Origin: Thamnocephalis sphaerospora
Taxonomy: Eukaryota > Zoopagomycota > Zoopagomycetes > Zoopagales > Sigmoideomycetaceae
Assembly: GCA_003614735.1 (NCBI GenBank)
Contig: KZ992456.1
Coordinates: 1 to 54,596, forward strand
DNA length: 54,596 nucleotides
Direction of reading: 5' to 3'
Shown here: positions 10,411 to 19,988 of the stretch, in pieces
Layout of the letters: each line of letters starts with the position of its first letter
Position numbering within the stretch: position 1 is the stretch's first letter
Made by a program: the position numbers and the translations under genes
The notes under the pieces: generated by a model
What the model was told of the DNA's origin: nothing
The model's input: only the letters and a program-made list of their open reading frames with translations
Database searches by the model: none

Positions 10411-10476
10411 GTCACTGTTCACGTGCTGACCGCTTGCCATCATCCAGTGTATCGCATATACACACCACTTACAGAT

Positions 10477-12114
10477 ATGTTCTTTGCCCGCGACCAGCGG
10501 CAAGGACTGCTCAAGTCTGCGCTCGCCACGGTTGCCGCGGCGCTGCTTGCTACCTCGGCGTTTACCGAGATTGCCGCGCAGACCGCCACGCCTCATGGCC
10601 CGACCACGCCGCTGCAGCCAGGCTCTGCGCCGCTGACGCAGGCTCAGAACCCGTACGGCTTCAATGTCCAGTACGAGGTCGCCTGGCACAACAAGGCCCA
10701 GAGGCAGTTTGGCGCTCGCTTCCTCATTAAGCTGAACAACCCAGTGCCCGGAGCCAATTGGGTATTCCGTTTCCAGTTTGCCGATAATGGCACACGCGTC
10801 GATAATTTCTGGGGCCCGTGGAGTCTGACGCGTCTCCAGAACAGCTGGCACAAGGCGCTGCCCACCGCAAGCGAGGATGCTCCGGCTATTGCAGTCGGTG
10901 ACAAGTCGCCGCGCTCGTACTCGTTCAACGGCCGCTATTTGGGCGATGACTTGAACGCCATGTACATCAACGGATACACCGTTGCGGTGGCCGATAACGC
11001 AGGTGTGAATGCGGTGCCGCTCACCGCAGCCGAGGCCAAGAACATGCCTCTGGCCGAGGGTCTCCCGTCCGTGCCGACTGGCGAGTTCATCCGCCAGCAG
11101 CGCACGGCTGCCAACGCTCCCAACAGCGCGGGCACCACCTCCAACCCGGCTGTGTCTGCCTCCGCCGCCAAGACCGATGCCAACGGCAACGTCGGCCCCG
11201 GTGGTGCCATGACCGGTCTGATTGTCTGCGCCGGTGTCCTCGCCGTCGGTCTCTCCGTGGTCGGCATTGCCACCTACCGCCGTCGCCAGGACCGCAACGC
11301 CTTCCGCGCCAAGCAGGAGGCCCGCGCTCTGGAGCGTGCCAACACCACCAAGGGTTCGTTCCGCAGCCTGGCTGCGCAGCAGGAGAGCCTGCAGATGCCC
11401 GAGCCAACTGCCATCAACAACCACTCTGCTGCCGCGCGCGCTGCGGCCGGTGCCGTCGTCATGGAGGACATGAACGCCGAGCAGGCGGTGGCCGAGGAAT
11501 ACTACGTGATGGAGGACGTGGCTCCGGATGCACACCACTACGAGGCTGAGCCGATGCCTGCCGATGGTCAGCTCGAAGAGGAGGCCTACTACGAGTACGA
11601 TGCGGAACTGCACCAGCCTCAGCTGTACATGGACGGCCAGGATGAGTACGGCGTGCAGATGCACGATGGCGCCGAGTACCACTACGACGACCAGATGCCG
11701 CAGCACCACGACGAAATGAACCAGCAGGCTCAGGACTATGAGGCCGACTACGTCAACGATCTGCCCGAGTACGCTGTCCAGTACGACGACCAGGTTGGCT
11801 ACGACGCCGTCGACCAGGCCGGCTACGATGCTGTCGACCAGGCGGCCACTGGCGGCAACAACGCCATCGAGCACGTTGACCTGCGCCCACCTGTCGCGCA
11901 AGAGTACTACGTGGCGGACGCGGTCGCTTACGACGACGAGGAGCAGGATCTTGGTCTGGAGCCGGTGGTGCACAACGAGTATGCGTCGCACGCTGACTAC
12001 CAGGCGCACGGCGAGGTCGGCGATGAGTACCTTGCGTTCGAGGCCACCGAGTTTGAGGCGGCCGAGTTTGATGCGCCAGCCGATCCGAGCCACCAGCAGC
12101 ATCACCTGCAGTAG
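10477..12114 (+). CDS. Type I membrane protein with CBM2-like ectodomain and Tyr-rich acidic tail
   Basis: A single exon encodes 545 residues, starting at ATG 10477. Layout: signal peptide about 1-35 (LLKSALATVAAALLATSAFT), globular domain about 60-172, Pro/Ala/Thr-rich stalk to about 242, transmembrane helix 245-266 (GLIVCAGVLAVGLSVVGIAT) with an Arg-rich stop, then a 275-residue acidic tail. In the domain, NWVFRFQF, FWGPW and YSFNGRY follow the order and spacing of the conserved Trp/Phe/Gly positions of carbohydrate-binding module family 2. This is pattern-level evidence, not an alignment score. The tail is loaded with Tyr, Asp, Glu and His. It contains a direct repeat GYDAVDQA-GYDAVDQA and several YxxPhi-like motifs (YYVM, YDAV twice, YLAF). 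Codons are strongly biased to C/G in the third position, suggesting high expression. The same architecture recurs at 30422-31750. The role is unknown; wall-polysaccharide binding is inferred. Confidence 0.8.
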   Translation: MFFARDQRQGLLKSALATVAAALLATSAFTEIAAQTATPHGPTTPLQPGSAPLTQAQNPYGFNVQYEVAWHNKAQRQFGARFLIKLNNPVPGANWVFRFQFADNGTRVDNFWGPWSLTRLQNSWHKALPTASEDAPAIAVGDKSPRSYSFNGRYLGDDLNAMYINGYTVAVADNAGVNAVPLTAAEAKNMPLAEGLPSVPTGEFIRQQRTAANAPNSAGTTSNPAVSASAAKTDANGNVGPGGAMTGLIVCAGVLAVGLSVVGIATYRRRQDRNAFRAKQEARALERANTTKGSFRSLAAQQESLQMPEPTAINNHSAAARAAAGAVVMEDMNAEQAVAEEYYVMEDVAPDAHHYEAEPMPADGQLEEEAYYEYDAELHQPQLYMDGQDEYGVQMHDGAEYHYDDQMPQHHDEMNQQAQDYEADYVNDLPEYAVQYDDQVGYDAVDQAGYDAVDQAATGGNNAIEHVDLRPPVAQEYYVADAVAYDDEEQDLGLEPVVHNEYASHADYQAHGEVGDEYLAFEATEFEAAEFDAPADPSHQQHHLQ

Positions 12115-12658
12115 TAATATCTCTCGCGGATAGCAGCAAGGCCACTGTGACATTGCGCGTTCTCTCCAACTTTCGTCTCCCCTTCTACCCACCTTCCATG
12201 GCCGTCGCTTGCGGCGACATGTTGGCGCTGATGCGTCATTTATTGTGTACGCGTTTTGCGCCTGTGCTTGCTTGCATATATATAGGTGCTTGTGCACGCA
12301 CACGCATTTGCGCATACTCGTGTCGTTGTCTACGAATGCGTTCGGGTAGAGTTTTGCGTTTCTGTGCCGTGGCTGGTTTCTCTGAATGCGCCTTGCATAT
12401 CAAGCACGTCTGACTGTACAGTAAGCTTATCCGCTGCTGTTGACAGCAAGGCAAACATGTTCTGACTGGCAGCCACAGACTTTTGCGGTAATTTTACAAG
12501 CACAGCAAGCGATAAATGCTGTTGGTGAACGTGCATATCTACTGTCCTGTGTCGTGCGTGTTACGCTGACTTGGGCTTTCGTCATCGTTGTTCTGGTCGT
12601 CACCGCTTCATCTACGCTGTTGCCCATCCTACACACGCATATCACTGCTGCTGTCACC
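12115..12658. other. Intergenic region between the CBM2-like and ArsC-like genes
   Basis: It begins with the CT-rich 3' flank of the membrane-protein gene. A TATATATA element lies at about 12277-12284, roughly 375 bp before the next ATG; this is far for a core promoter unless there is a long 5' UTR. No coding signal is seen, although the frame of the next gene stays open upstream to 12440 without a credible extra domain. Confidence 0.4.
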
Positions 12659-13051
12659 ATGTCTATGCCAACGATGCCGCCCTTCCGCACGCTGACGCTG
12701 CTGCATAACCCAGCATGCTCAAAGTCGCGAAAGGCGCTGGAGCTACTGACCAACGCAGCGCCAAAAGCACACCCACCCTTCACCTTGGACGTGGTCGACT
12801 ACCTCGGAGCACCGCTTACACGCGACCAGCTGCGCAGCATTGTCAGCTACCTCAAGGTGCCAGGTAGCCTGGTGCGCGAGGAGGCTGGGCTTCAGGCCCC
12901 CGAGGCCGAAATGGTGGTGGCCACGCTATTGAGCCATCCCGAGTGGATGCAGCGTCCGGTGGCCGTCGACTGGGTGCGTGGCCGGGCGGCGATTGGCCGT
13001 CCTCCTGAGGCAGTTCTGGAGATTGCCGAAGGCGTCGGCGAGGAGGCGTAA
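12659..13051 (+). CDS. ArsC/Spx-family thioredoxin-fold protein (arsenate reductase-like)
   Basis: 130 residues from ATG 12659 (context caccATGtct). The N-terminal LLHNPACSKSRKALELL matches the ArsC active-site region NPxC(x)nSR, with the nucleophile Cys and the following Arg present. The middle YLGAPLTRDQLRSIVSYL and the C-terminal QRPVAVDWVRGRAAIGRPPE match the RP-(V/I)-V...RP block that closes the ArsC fold. The length fits the family (110-140). Family members reduce arsenate with glutathione/glutaredoxin or, as Spx-like forms, act in regulation; many eukaryotic members have no tested activity. The substrate is therefore not claimed. No targeting signal is obvious. The frame upstream of this ATG is open but hydrophobic and unlike the family. 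Confidence 0.8.
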   Translation: MSMPTMPPFRTLTLLHNPACSKSRKALELLTNAAPKAHPPFTLDVVDYLGAPLTRDQLRSIVSYLKVPGSLVREEAGLQAPEAEMVVATLLSHPEWMQRPVAVDWVRGRAAIGRPPEAVLEIAEGVGEEA

Positions 13052-13254
13052 AAGAGCGAATGTTGCTTGCGTCGTGAACAAATATATGGTCGTTACCGTC
13101 GTCTCATTGGCATTGTAGCTGCTCTTCTTTCCAGCCAACGTGTCTGCATCCATACGTCCCATTCACGCTCACCGTAGGCGCTCTGTCCCGACTCGGCGCT
13201 GATCAAACTCTCGCTGCACCGTTCAACGTCCGCCGACGAGTGCGCCCCTGTGCA

Positions 13255-16200
13255 ATGTCGGTGGCAAAAGATGCGGCCGCTGCGGCCAGGTTTCGCGAAT
13301 TGCGCCAGCAGAATCTTGATGCCTGGCAGCAGAAACCAGGTGCGCGAGCTGGTAACGGGCGCATGGTGTGTGTATGCGGTGCTGTTAATGCGTCGTCGCT
13401 GGGAGCATAGACCCTGAGCAATTCAAGAATCTCGACTCTAGCCTAAAGAAGAACACGGCATTCATAAAGAAATGCCGGGCATCGCTGGGCCAGGATGCGC
13501 AGGTCCAGTTGTTGCGCGATATGCAGCAGCTGAAGCTCGACAAGTATGTGAGCGAGATTGTGGCCGCCATACCGGAAGGTCTGCTGCGCTGTAAGCGCGA
13601 GCCTGATGTGGTTGCTGCGGTTGAGGTGAGCTTGTACGCGACATAGCCTACAACGCCCGTGAGCTTACGACGACATGGCGGCGACGTAAAGATCATCTCG
13701 TCGTTGCATCAGCGGTTTGCCGATACCTTCTCGCTCCCGCTGGCGCAGCTGTTGCAGCGTGCTATGCAGCCAACACCCAAGGCGCAGCTGAGTGCTATGA
13801 CAGCAGAGCAGCGAGACCGTGAGGAGACGGCACGTCTAGCACGCCAACGTATTCTTGGTCGTATTCTAGTGGATCTCTGGCTGGCTGGCGTGTTTGTCGG
13901 CATGAGCGATGTCAAGGAAAAGGAGCGTGCCGCTGCCACTGGACTTGATCGCGCTGATGATCGTATGGTGCTGCAGATATACCGTGACCTGGTAAGTTTG
14001 ATAGACAGCAGAGTTGTCGAGATGGGCTGCAAGGGACGCTCATGCTGTGTGTGCAATATGTAGCTTGCCGACGATGCCGAGCATATCAACCTGCCACTGG
14101 CCATTGCTTTCGTTCGCTATTTCGGCATGCAGACGATTGGTGTTACGCCGCGTAAATCGCGCAAACCTGACGGCGCTGAAGGGCTGGAAGAGTCGGCGCC
14201 GGCTGATGCCGAGGAAGGGGTGGCGGCAGCTGCAGCCAAGGAGGACGGTGCTTCGGCAGCGGCGACAATCGTATATCCTGAGCAGGTGGTGTCGGATGCC
14301 TTGCGTCAGCAGCTTCGTGAGCTAGTTCTCAACTACTATCGCGGTGTAGCAAAACACCTGCTGCGCGAACATCGGGTATGTAGTTTGTGCGGATGTAAAA
14401 GCAGATTTGTGGTGCTGATACCTTGTTCTCAGCTGGTGAAGCGGCTTGAGCGACGCAACAACGAGTGGGCTATTGCGCGTGGCGAAATCACAGACGAGGC
14501 CAAACAAAGCCATGAGCGTGCAGTGAAGGCATACGAAAAGCTGCTGAGCAGTACGCAGAGGTACGTGGCCATGGTTTATGACTGGCATGCTGGCGGCTAA
14601 CACGGGGGCTGCGCAGTTTGGCCGATTACTTGGGTGCAAATATGCCCAATTTACCTGTAGATGAGGATACATCGGCGGGTGTGTCGCTGATCAAGATGGG
14701 CGCGCGCGGCGATGACGACAAGGTAAGCAAGAGGCTGAAAGGGTGGCGAGCTATCTCGCACGCTAATGTCGAGTGAGGTGCTAGGACATGGGCAATGGTA
14801 TTTGGGAAGACGAGGACGCGCGACTATTCTACGAATCGATTCTCGATTTGAAGAACGCAGTTCCAGCCATTGTTCTGGAGGGAAGACGTGGCAAGAAGGA
14901 TGCCCAAGCTGCTGATACAGAAGCAGAGACGACTACAGAGGCGACGTCTGGAACGGGTGCGGAGGTGCAGGAGGAATCCGGTGGCATGGACAGCACGCAG
15001 GTGGAGACAGCGATGCGTGAGATGATTGAGCGGATGAAGCTGGACAACGATAACGACGAAGATGGTGGCGGCAACAACAACAGCGAGCAGCCGGGTGTGG
15101 AGAGCAATCCAGACGAAGCCGCTAAAGAGGCGGACACGACCGGCACCTTATCTGGTCAGCGCAGCGAAGAGTCTGCGGCAGGCAGCAAGGCGGCAGCAGA
15201 AGAGACGCTTGTAGCTGGTGGCAAGATTGGCGCATCCGCCAAGCTGGACAGTATACTTGCCCGAATGCCTACTATGAACAACCGGGATCTGATTGACCAG
15301 GCTGCCATCGATTTTTGCTACTTGAACGCCAAGGGCTGGCGTAAGCGCTTGGCAGACGTAGGGATATCGCGATATGCGCGGTTTGTGGTGGCTGCAGCAA
15401 GAGCTAACGCCAGATGTTGTGCTGTCCTCGTAGGCGCTATTTAATGTGCCGCGCACACGGCTGGACTTGTTGCCGTACTACTCTCGTCTTATTGCCACGC
15501 TGCATCCGTACATGGAAGATGTGAGCGCGACAGTGCTTGCTGCACTGGAGAGCGAGTTTCGCTATCTTTCCAACCGCAAACGGAAACATCTTATGGAGGC
15601 GCGCATACGCAATGTGCGCTTCCTCGCTGAACTGGCAAAGTTTGGCGTCACGCCACCACACGTCATCCTCCACTGTATCAAAGTGCTTGTTGACGAGTTT
15701 ACCACGGATTGTATCGAGGTGCTGTGCAATCTGCTGGAGACATGCGGGCGGTACTTGTACAAGTCGCCGGCTACACATGCGACCACCTGCGGCATGGTAA
15801 GTGCAGCGAAATGGGGAATGCTACGCGCATCTAGCTGCTAACTGCCATCTCCTGCTAGCTGGAGGTTATGCTGAAGAAGAAACAGGCACTGCCATTGGAG
15901 GCGCGTTTGACGATGATGATCGAGAATGCTTATTACCAGGTAAGCAGTCGTTTTTAGCCTGTTCTGCGCATCAATTTGGCCCACCGCTAATTTTGGTCTT
16001 TGCGATAGTGCAATCCACCAGAGCAGGCAGCACGAGTAGAAAAGCAGCGCACTCCAATGGAGCAGTTTGTGCGCAAGGTGCTCTTTGCCGATCTGGATTC
16101 GTCTACGGTGGATAAGACGCTGCGAACGCTGCGCAAGTTGCATTGGGAGGATCCTGAGGTGAGTGCAAGCGATGCATATTGTTGTGTGACTACGGCTGAT

Positions 16201-18227
16201 ATAGTACGCAAACGACTAGATTATGCAAATGATGGCACGCCTCCTCAGTCGACCGTGGAAAGTGCAGTACAGTAATTTGCATCTGCTTGCTGTCATCGTC
16301 AGCGGCCTTTACCGTTATCACACCGAGCTGGGTGTGCTAGTGGTGGACACGATCATTGAAGAGATCCGCGTTGGCTTGGAGGTGGGGAACATTGTTTCGA
16401 CTGCATGCTTGTGTGCTTTGTGCTGACGATGTACAACAGAAAAATCTCTTCAAGCAGAACCAGCGCCGCGTGGCAGTGATTCGCTATCTGGGCGAGCTGT
16501 ACAACTACCGCGTTATCGACTCTGCACTCATATTCTCTACGCTTTATACCATCATAACCTTGGGCCATGGTGCGTAGCCGTGATGGAGGATGTTAGCGTG
16601 CGTCTGCTGACTTGGCATGTTCCATGGTCGCGTAGAGTACGGCCGGCCAGCTCGCGAGCGCATCTGTCCGCTCGACCTGCCAAACGACTTTTTCCGTGTG
16701 CGTCTCTGCTGTATCCTGCTGGACACTTGCGGCATCTATTTCGACAAGGGACTGTCCAAAACACGCCTAGACGAGTTTCTGGTATTTTTCCAGGTGCGTG
16801 ATCATGTGTAGGTGATTCTCTGCACAGCTTCAGACGCTAATGCATCTACTGCAGATGTATTGTCTGTCCAAGAATCGCATGTCGATGGACGTTGAGTACA
16901 TGTTCAAGGATGTTATTGAGGTGGGTGTTGTTATTCGGACGTGGGCTGGTGACCTTGCTAATTGCCATTGCTCTTGATTAGCTGTTACGCCCAAAGCTCA
17001 AGCTAGTGCAGACATATGAGGAGGCACAGGAAGCTGTCGATAAACTACTGATGCCGGGCCTGAAGGCCATGCAGGGTGAGGATGCATTGAGGTGGCGTTT
17101 TTTGGATTGCATGCAAGCTAAGACTGTATACTACGGCAGAGGCCACGGGAACAGCCGAGATAGCCACTGTGGGTGCCATGGCCGAGATGATGGGCCCAAC
17201 CGGAAGCGATCAGTCCGAAGATGAGGGCGAAGCAGCTGAAGGCTCGGCAAGTGCCAGCCAGAATGCTGCACAGGCTAGCGAAGATGTTGATGATGGCGAC
17301 GACGACAATGACGACGACGAGGAAGGTGATGAGGATGACGACGAGGAAGATGAGGATGAGGAAGATGACGACGAGGAAGACGATGACGATAACGAAGGCG
17401 AAAACGAGGATGAGGAGGAAGAGGTGGACGAAGACGAGGCTGCCATTCTTGCAGAAGGAGTGCTGGTCGACCCCGACGATGACAGCGTTGTGGTGTTGAA
17501 CCGGCACGATGAGGCCAGCGTGGAGATTGACGAGGAGTTTGAAAAGGAGTATAGTATGATGATGCTGGAGAGCCTAGAGTCGCGCAAGTTTGAGCGCAAG
17601 GCTGCTACGTTGGATGTAGCCATTCCCATGCATCTCCGCGGTCATCGTAAGTAGGATACAGTGCGGTGCGCTGATGTAGCAGCAGCAGCTTACCCTCACG
17701 GTGCATGTAGAGAACCTTGCCAACAGCGAGTCGGAGGTACCAGAGCGTGGTGACACCTCTGGTAAAAACGTTACATTCACGCTGCTACTCAAGCGCGGCA
17801 ACAAGCAGCAGGTATGCAGGTACTTGGCGGATATGCTGTCGCTCGCCCACTGATGAAATTGCCGTCGATGCGGCTCGTAGACAAAGGCGGTGGAGGTGCC
17901 ATCGGATTCGGCACTTGCCGTGTCTACCAAGCAAAAGCAGGAGGCCGAGAAGGAGGAGAAGCAGCGACTGAAGCAGCTGGTGCTCAACTACGAGGAGCGT
18001 GAGCAGGAAGAGGAGATGCAAGGTAGCTGCTGCCAGCGGATACTGGCGACAAGCGCCGTTCTACGAGCTAACGCGCGTGAATGAATTCTGTGTTAGCATG
18101 GAGAAAATCCATGGAAACCCAGGGAGTACATGTGCATCATGCACATCAACGCGGCCGTCCAAACCAGCGAGCGCGGCGGACGCTCTGGCGCGGAGGCTTT
18201 GGAGGAGCGCAAGGCAAAATGGATTGA
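13255..18227 (+). CDS. UPF2: UPF2 nonsense-mediated decay factor
   Basis: Nineteen exons: 13255-13339, 13411-13625, 13692-13991, 14064-14375, 14433-14560, 14617-14722, 14785-15357, 15434-15796, 15859-15939, 16009-16158, 16220-16381, 16440-16569, 16636-16793, 16855-16920, 16982-17075, 17140-17646, 17711-17811, 17881-18022 and 18097-18227. Phase is kept at every junction and gives 1267 residues, close to human UPF2 (about 1270). UPF2 bridges UPF1 and UPF3 on mRNAs with premature stops. Landmarks are LDSSLKKNTAFIKKC (start of MIF4G-1), LADYLGANMPNLP, NVPRTRLDLLPYYSRL (MIF4G-2), WKVQYSNLHLLAVIVSGLY and DFFRVRLCCILLDTCGIYFD (MIF4G-3), a long Asp/Glu tract at 17281-17450, and the C-terminal UPF1-binding region beginning TFTLLLKRGNKQQ. 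The 18 introns are 56-76 nt, many with CTAAC or CTGAC branch sites. The acceptor of intron 2 (ending 13691) was chosen by family alignment over one at 13646. Identity is firm; a few junctions could shift by some codons. Confidence 0.92.
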
Positions 18228-18245
18228 TAAGGTGGCGTCTACACG

Positions 18246-18551
18246 CTAGCGCACACTGACGGAGCGCTGACCTCTGAGTCGTAGTCGATACAGCCGGACA
18301 CCTCTAGTGGATTGTTGTTCTATTACCTCGTATGAGCACACCGTTTCCGTAAATTTGCCGGCAGCCGCGTCGCCGTTTACTGAAATGGACACCGCTCTGC
18401 TACGATACTGCATGGCAGCGCACACGCCAACGGAGTCCGCCTCGCTATCTGAAAGGACTAGCGTGTCTGTGCGCTCTGCCAGCGCACCCTTCAGCCCTGA
18501 AGACGCTGCGTGTTGCTGTACTATTGTGCCTGGATAGGTGCAAAGTGCTAA
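18246..18551 (-). other. Unassigned minus-strand open frame
   Basis: About 100 sense codons are open on the minus strand between the 3' ends of UPF2 and the CENP-H-like gene, with protein-like composition (for example LVLSDSEADSVGV and AAGKFTETVCSYEVIE). The only ATG lies midway, leaving under 60 codons. The plus strand is also open here (18307-18537). I could not splice it onto the CENP-H-like gene in phase. It may be 3' UTR. Confidence 0.2.
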
Positions 18552-18611
18552 CTAAACATTGACAATGTGGCGCAGTACATGTGCGCGCAGGTCTGTTGCA
18601 CTGTCCGACTT

Positions 18612-19829
18612 TTACTCCTCCTCCAGTGATAGCATAACGCTGCGTAAATTTGGATTGGCTGCCCAGTCAATGCCGCTCTCCAGCACCAGGCCCTATTGCC
18701 TGAGTGAGCCAAAACCAGTATCATGCAGACGCAATTCTGTAGCGTCTCTTACTGTGATCATGCCGCGGAGCATAGCAAGCGATCTGTCATAGTACTCTTC
18801 GTTGCGATCCGTACTACGCATGTACGAACAAGTTAGTGCGCCGGTCGCGGGAATAGCGTGTCGCGCTATGTTCGTACGGCTTTTCCTCCTCCTGCTTCTC
18901 AAAAAGCGTATGTAGTATCTGGTTTTTCTCCTCTTTCTCCTGCTTTCTGAGGCGGACCTCTTGCAGAAGCGCTCGGTTTTTCAAGTGGGCCACTGCACGT
19001 AGATTAGCATTCTATCGGTGACATTGTTGACGACAGCTGATGCTAGCATGGCGGCCTACCGCGGATGGTGTCTTCCAGCTGGATTGCTCGCGCCTGCAGC
19101 GCATCAGCCTCTTTGGCCATGCTCAACAGTTTGAGAGATAGCTGGTCTCGCTCCTGCGCTAGACTACGGACAAGGCTGTGTGTGCATTCGTTGGATCAGC
19201 GACACGTGCAGACGGTGGCACATGCAATGGACCTACGCGTCTTCTTTGCTCATGTTTGAGCTGTAGAATGCGGTGGTCTGCACATAGGCCGCATTGAGTC
19301 TATGAATGACGGGCTGTTAGCAGTCGCATGGGTGGCGTGCGCTACGTGCACCTACGCGTCGATAAGTCGGACGCCCTGCTGGCGCTTGTTTGCCTGATAA
19401 CTCAGCTTCATCTTTACTGCCGCGTTTCTTGACGAGTGTTCGACTATCTCATCGTTGCTCAGCCCTTTTGACGTCGAGATTGGCGGTGGTGCGGTCCTAT
19501 CGTTGGGATCATAGGGCACTTTATCTGGCAGCAAGCACCGCCGGCGCCATAGGAGACGACCGGCGTGTCCAGACGAATAAGCGCTACACGGCATGCGCTG
19601 TTGCTGCGCGACAGTATCTCTTACACGAATGCACCAAGGCCTGCTGGTTAAAGCTCTGGTTCCGTAGCCAGTACACTTTGCGGCGGATTGCCAGGGCAAG
19701 GCGCTCACTCTCCGGCAACAGCGTTGGCTTTTCCTGCGAGTGGAACTCTGCTGCGCCGACGCGCGCGTCCAGCGTGAACTGCAGCAGGTCTCGGGCAACC
19801 CGGTTCAATTCGTGGAGTACCGAGGACAT
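18612..19829 (-). CDS. CENP-H-like inner kinetochore protein
   Basis: Seven minus-strand exons: 19625-19829, 19356-19524, 19237-19299, 19060-19175, 18878-18992, 18753-18813 and 18612-18692. They join in phase to give 269 residues (human CENP-H has 247). The N-terminal half (MSSVLHELNRVARDLLQF) and middle are helical. The region from LVRSLAQERDQLSLKLLSMA through EVRLRKQEKEEKNQILHTL is a strong coiled coil. The end, GMITGLVLESGIDWAANP and LRSVMLSLE, matches the C-terminal CENP-H signature, where an (I/L)(I/V)xxSxxxW-A-(E/A)-(D/N)-P block is followed by LxxxxLxLE. CENP-H (Fta3 in S. pombe, Mcm16 in budding yeast) is part of the CENP-H/I/K module of the constitutive centromere network. The shared promoter region with uS2m is 159 bp. 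An upstream ATG reading MQARDDDAKDN is out of frame and may be a uORF. Identity rests on the C-terminus plus overall architecture. Confidence 0.7.
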
Positions 19830-19988
19830 GGCAATGGCGTGTTGAGGAAGGCTGTTATTTCTTCGATGTGGTGCCTGAATAAATTGTCCTTCGCGTCGTC
19901 GTCCCGCGCTTGCATCGCCGCCCGACTTGATCTACCGCCTGTCCGCCTCGATTCCCACTGCTGCCTGTCGCCCGGCCTGCGTACAGCA
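19830..19988. promoter_or_regulatory. Bidirectional promoter between CENP-H-like and uS2m genes
   Basis: The two start codons (19829 minus, 19989 plus) are only 159 bp apart and diverge, so one short region must serve both genes. It holds the minus-strand short frame starting MQARDDDAK (ATG in the low 19900s), which overlaps the CENP-H-like start out of frame. No TATA box is evident. Confidence 0.5.

Larger units (their letters stand above)
8486..10476. other. Gene-poor pyrimidine-rich region upstream of the CBM2-like gene
   Basis: Almost 2 kb in which the plus strand is strikingly rich in C and T, with long CT runs near 8770-8850, 9150-9330 and 9960-10330. The open frames here have skewed composition (Cys, Leu, Ser, Pro) typical of translated CT-rich DNA and show no family signature. 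The region most likely holds the promoter and 5' UTR of the strongly codon-biased gene at 10477, and the upstream region of the minus-strand ORFs. Two simple repeats are listed separately. Confidence 0.5.

Noticed and set aside
10327-12315. Long minus-strand open frame (662 codons) opposite the CBM2-like gene
   Set aside because: It is the antisense shadow of a strongly codon-biased gene with C/G third positions. Its Val/Leu/Arg/His repeats follow from the sense acidic tail, and it has no domain or start context.
13647-13691. Alternative acceptor at 13646 for UPF2 intron 2
   Set aside because: It keeps phase but adds 15 residues in the middle of a conserved helix; the acceptor at 13691 matches the family and has a CTTAC branch site.
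17210-17629. Minus-strand poly-Ser frame in the UPF2 region
   Set aside because: It is the antisense of the Asp/Glu tract of UPF2.
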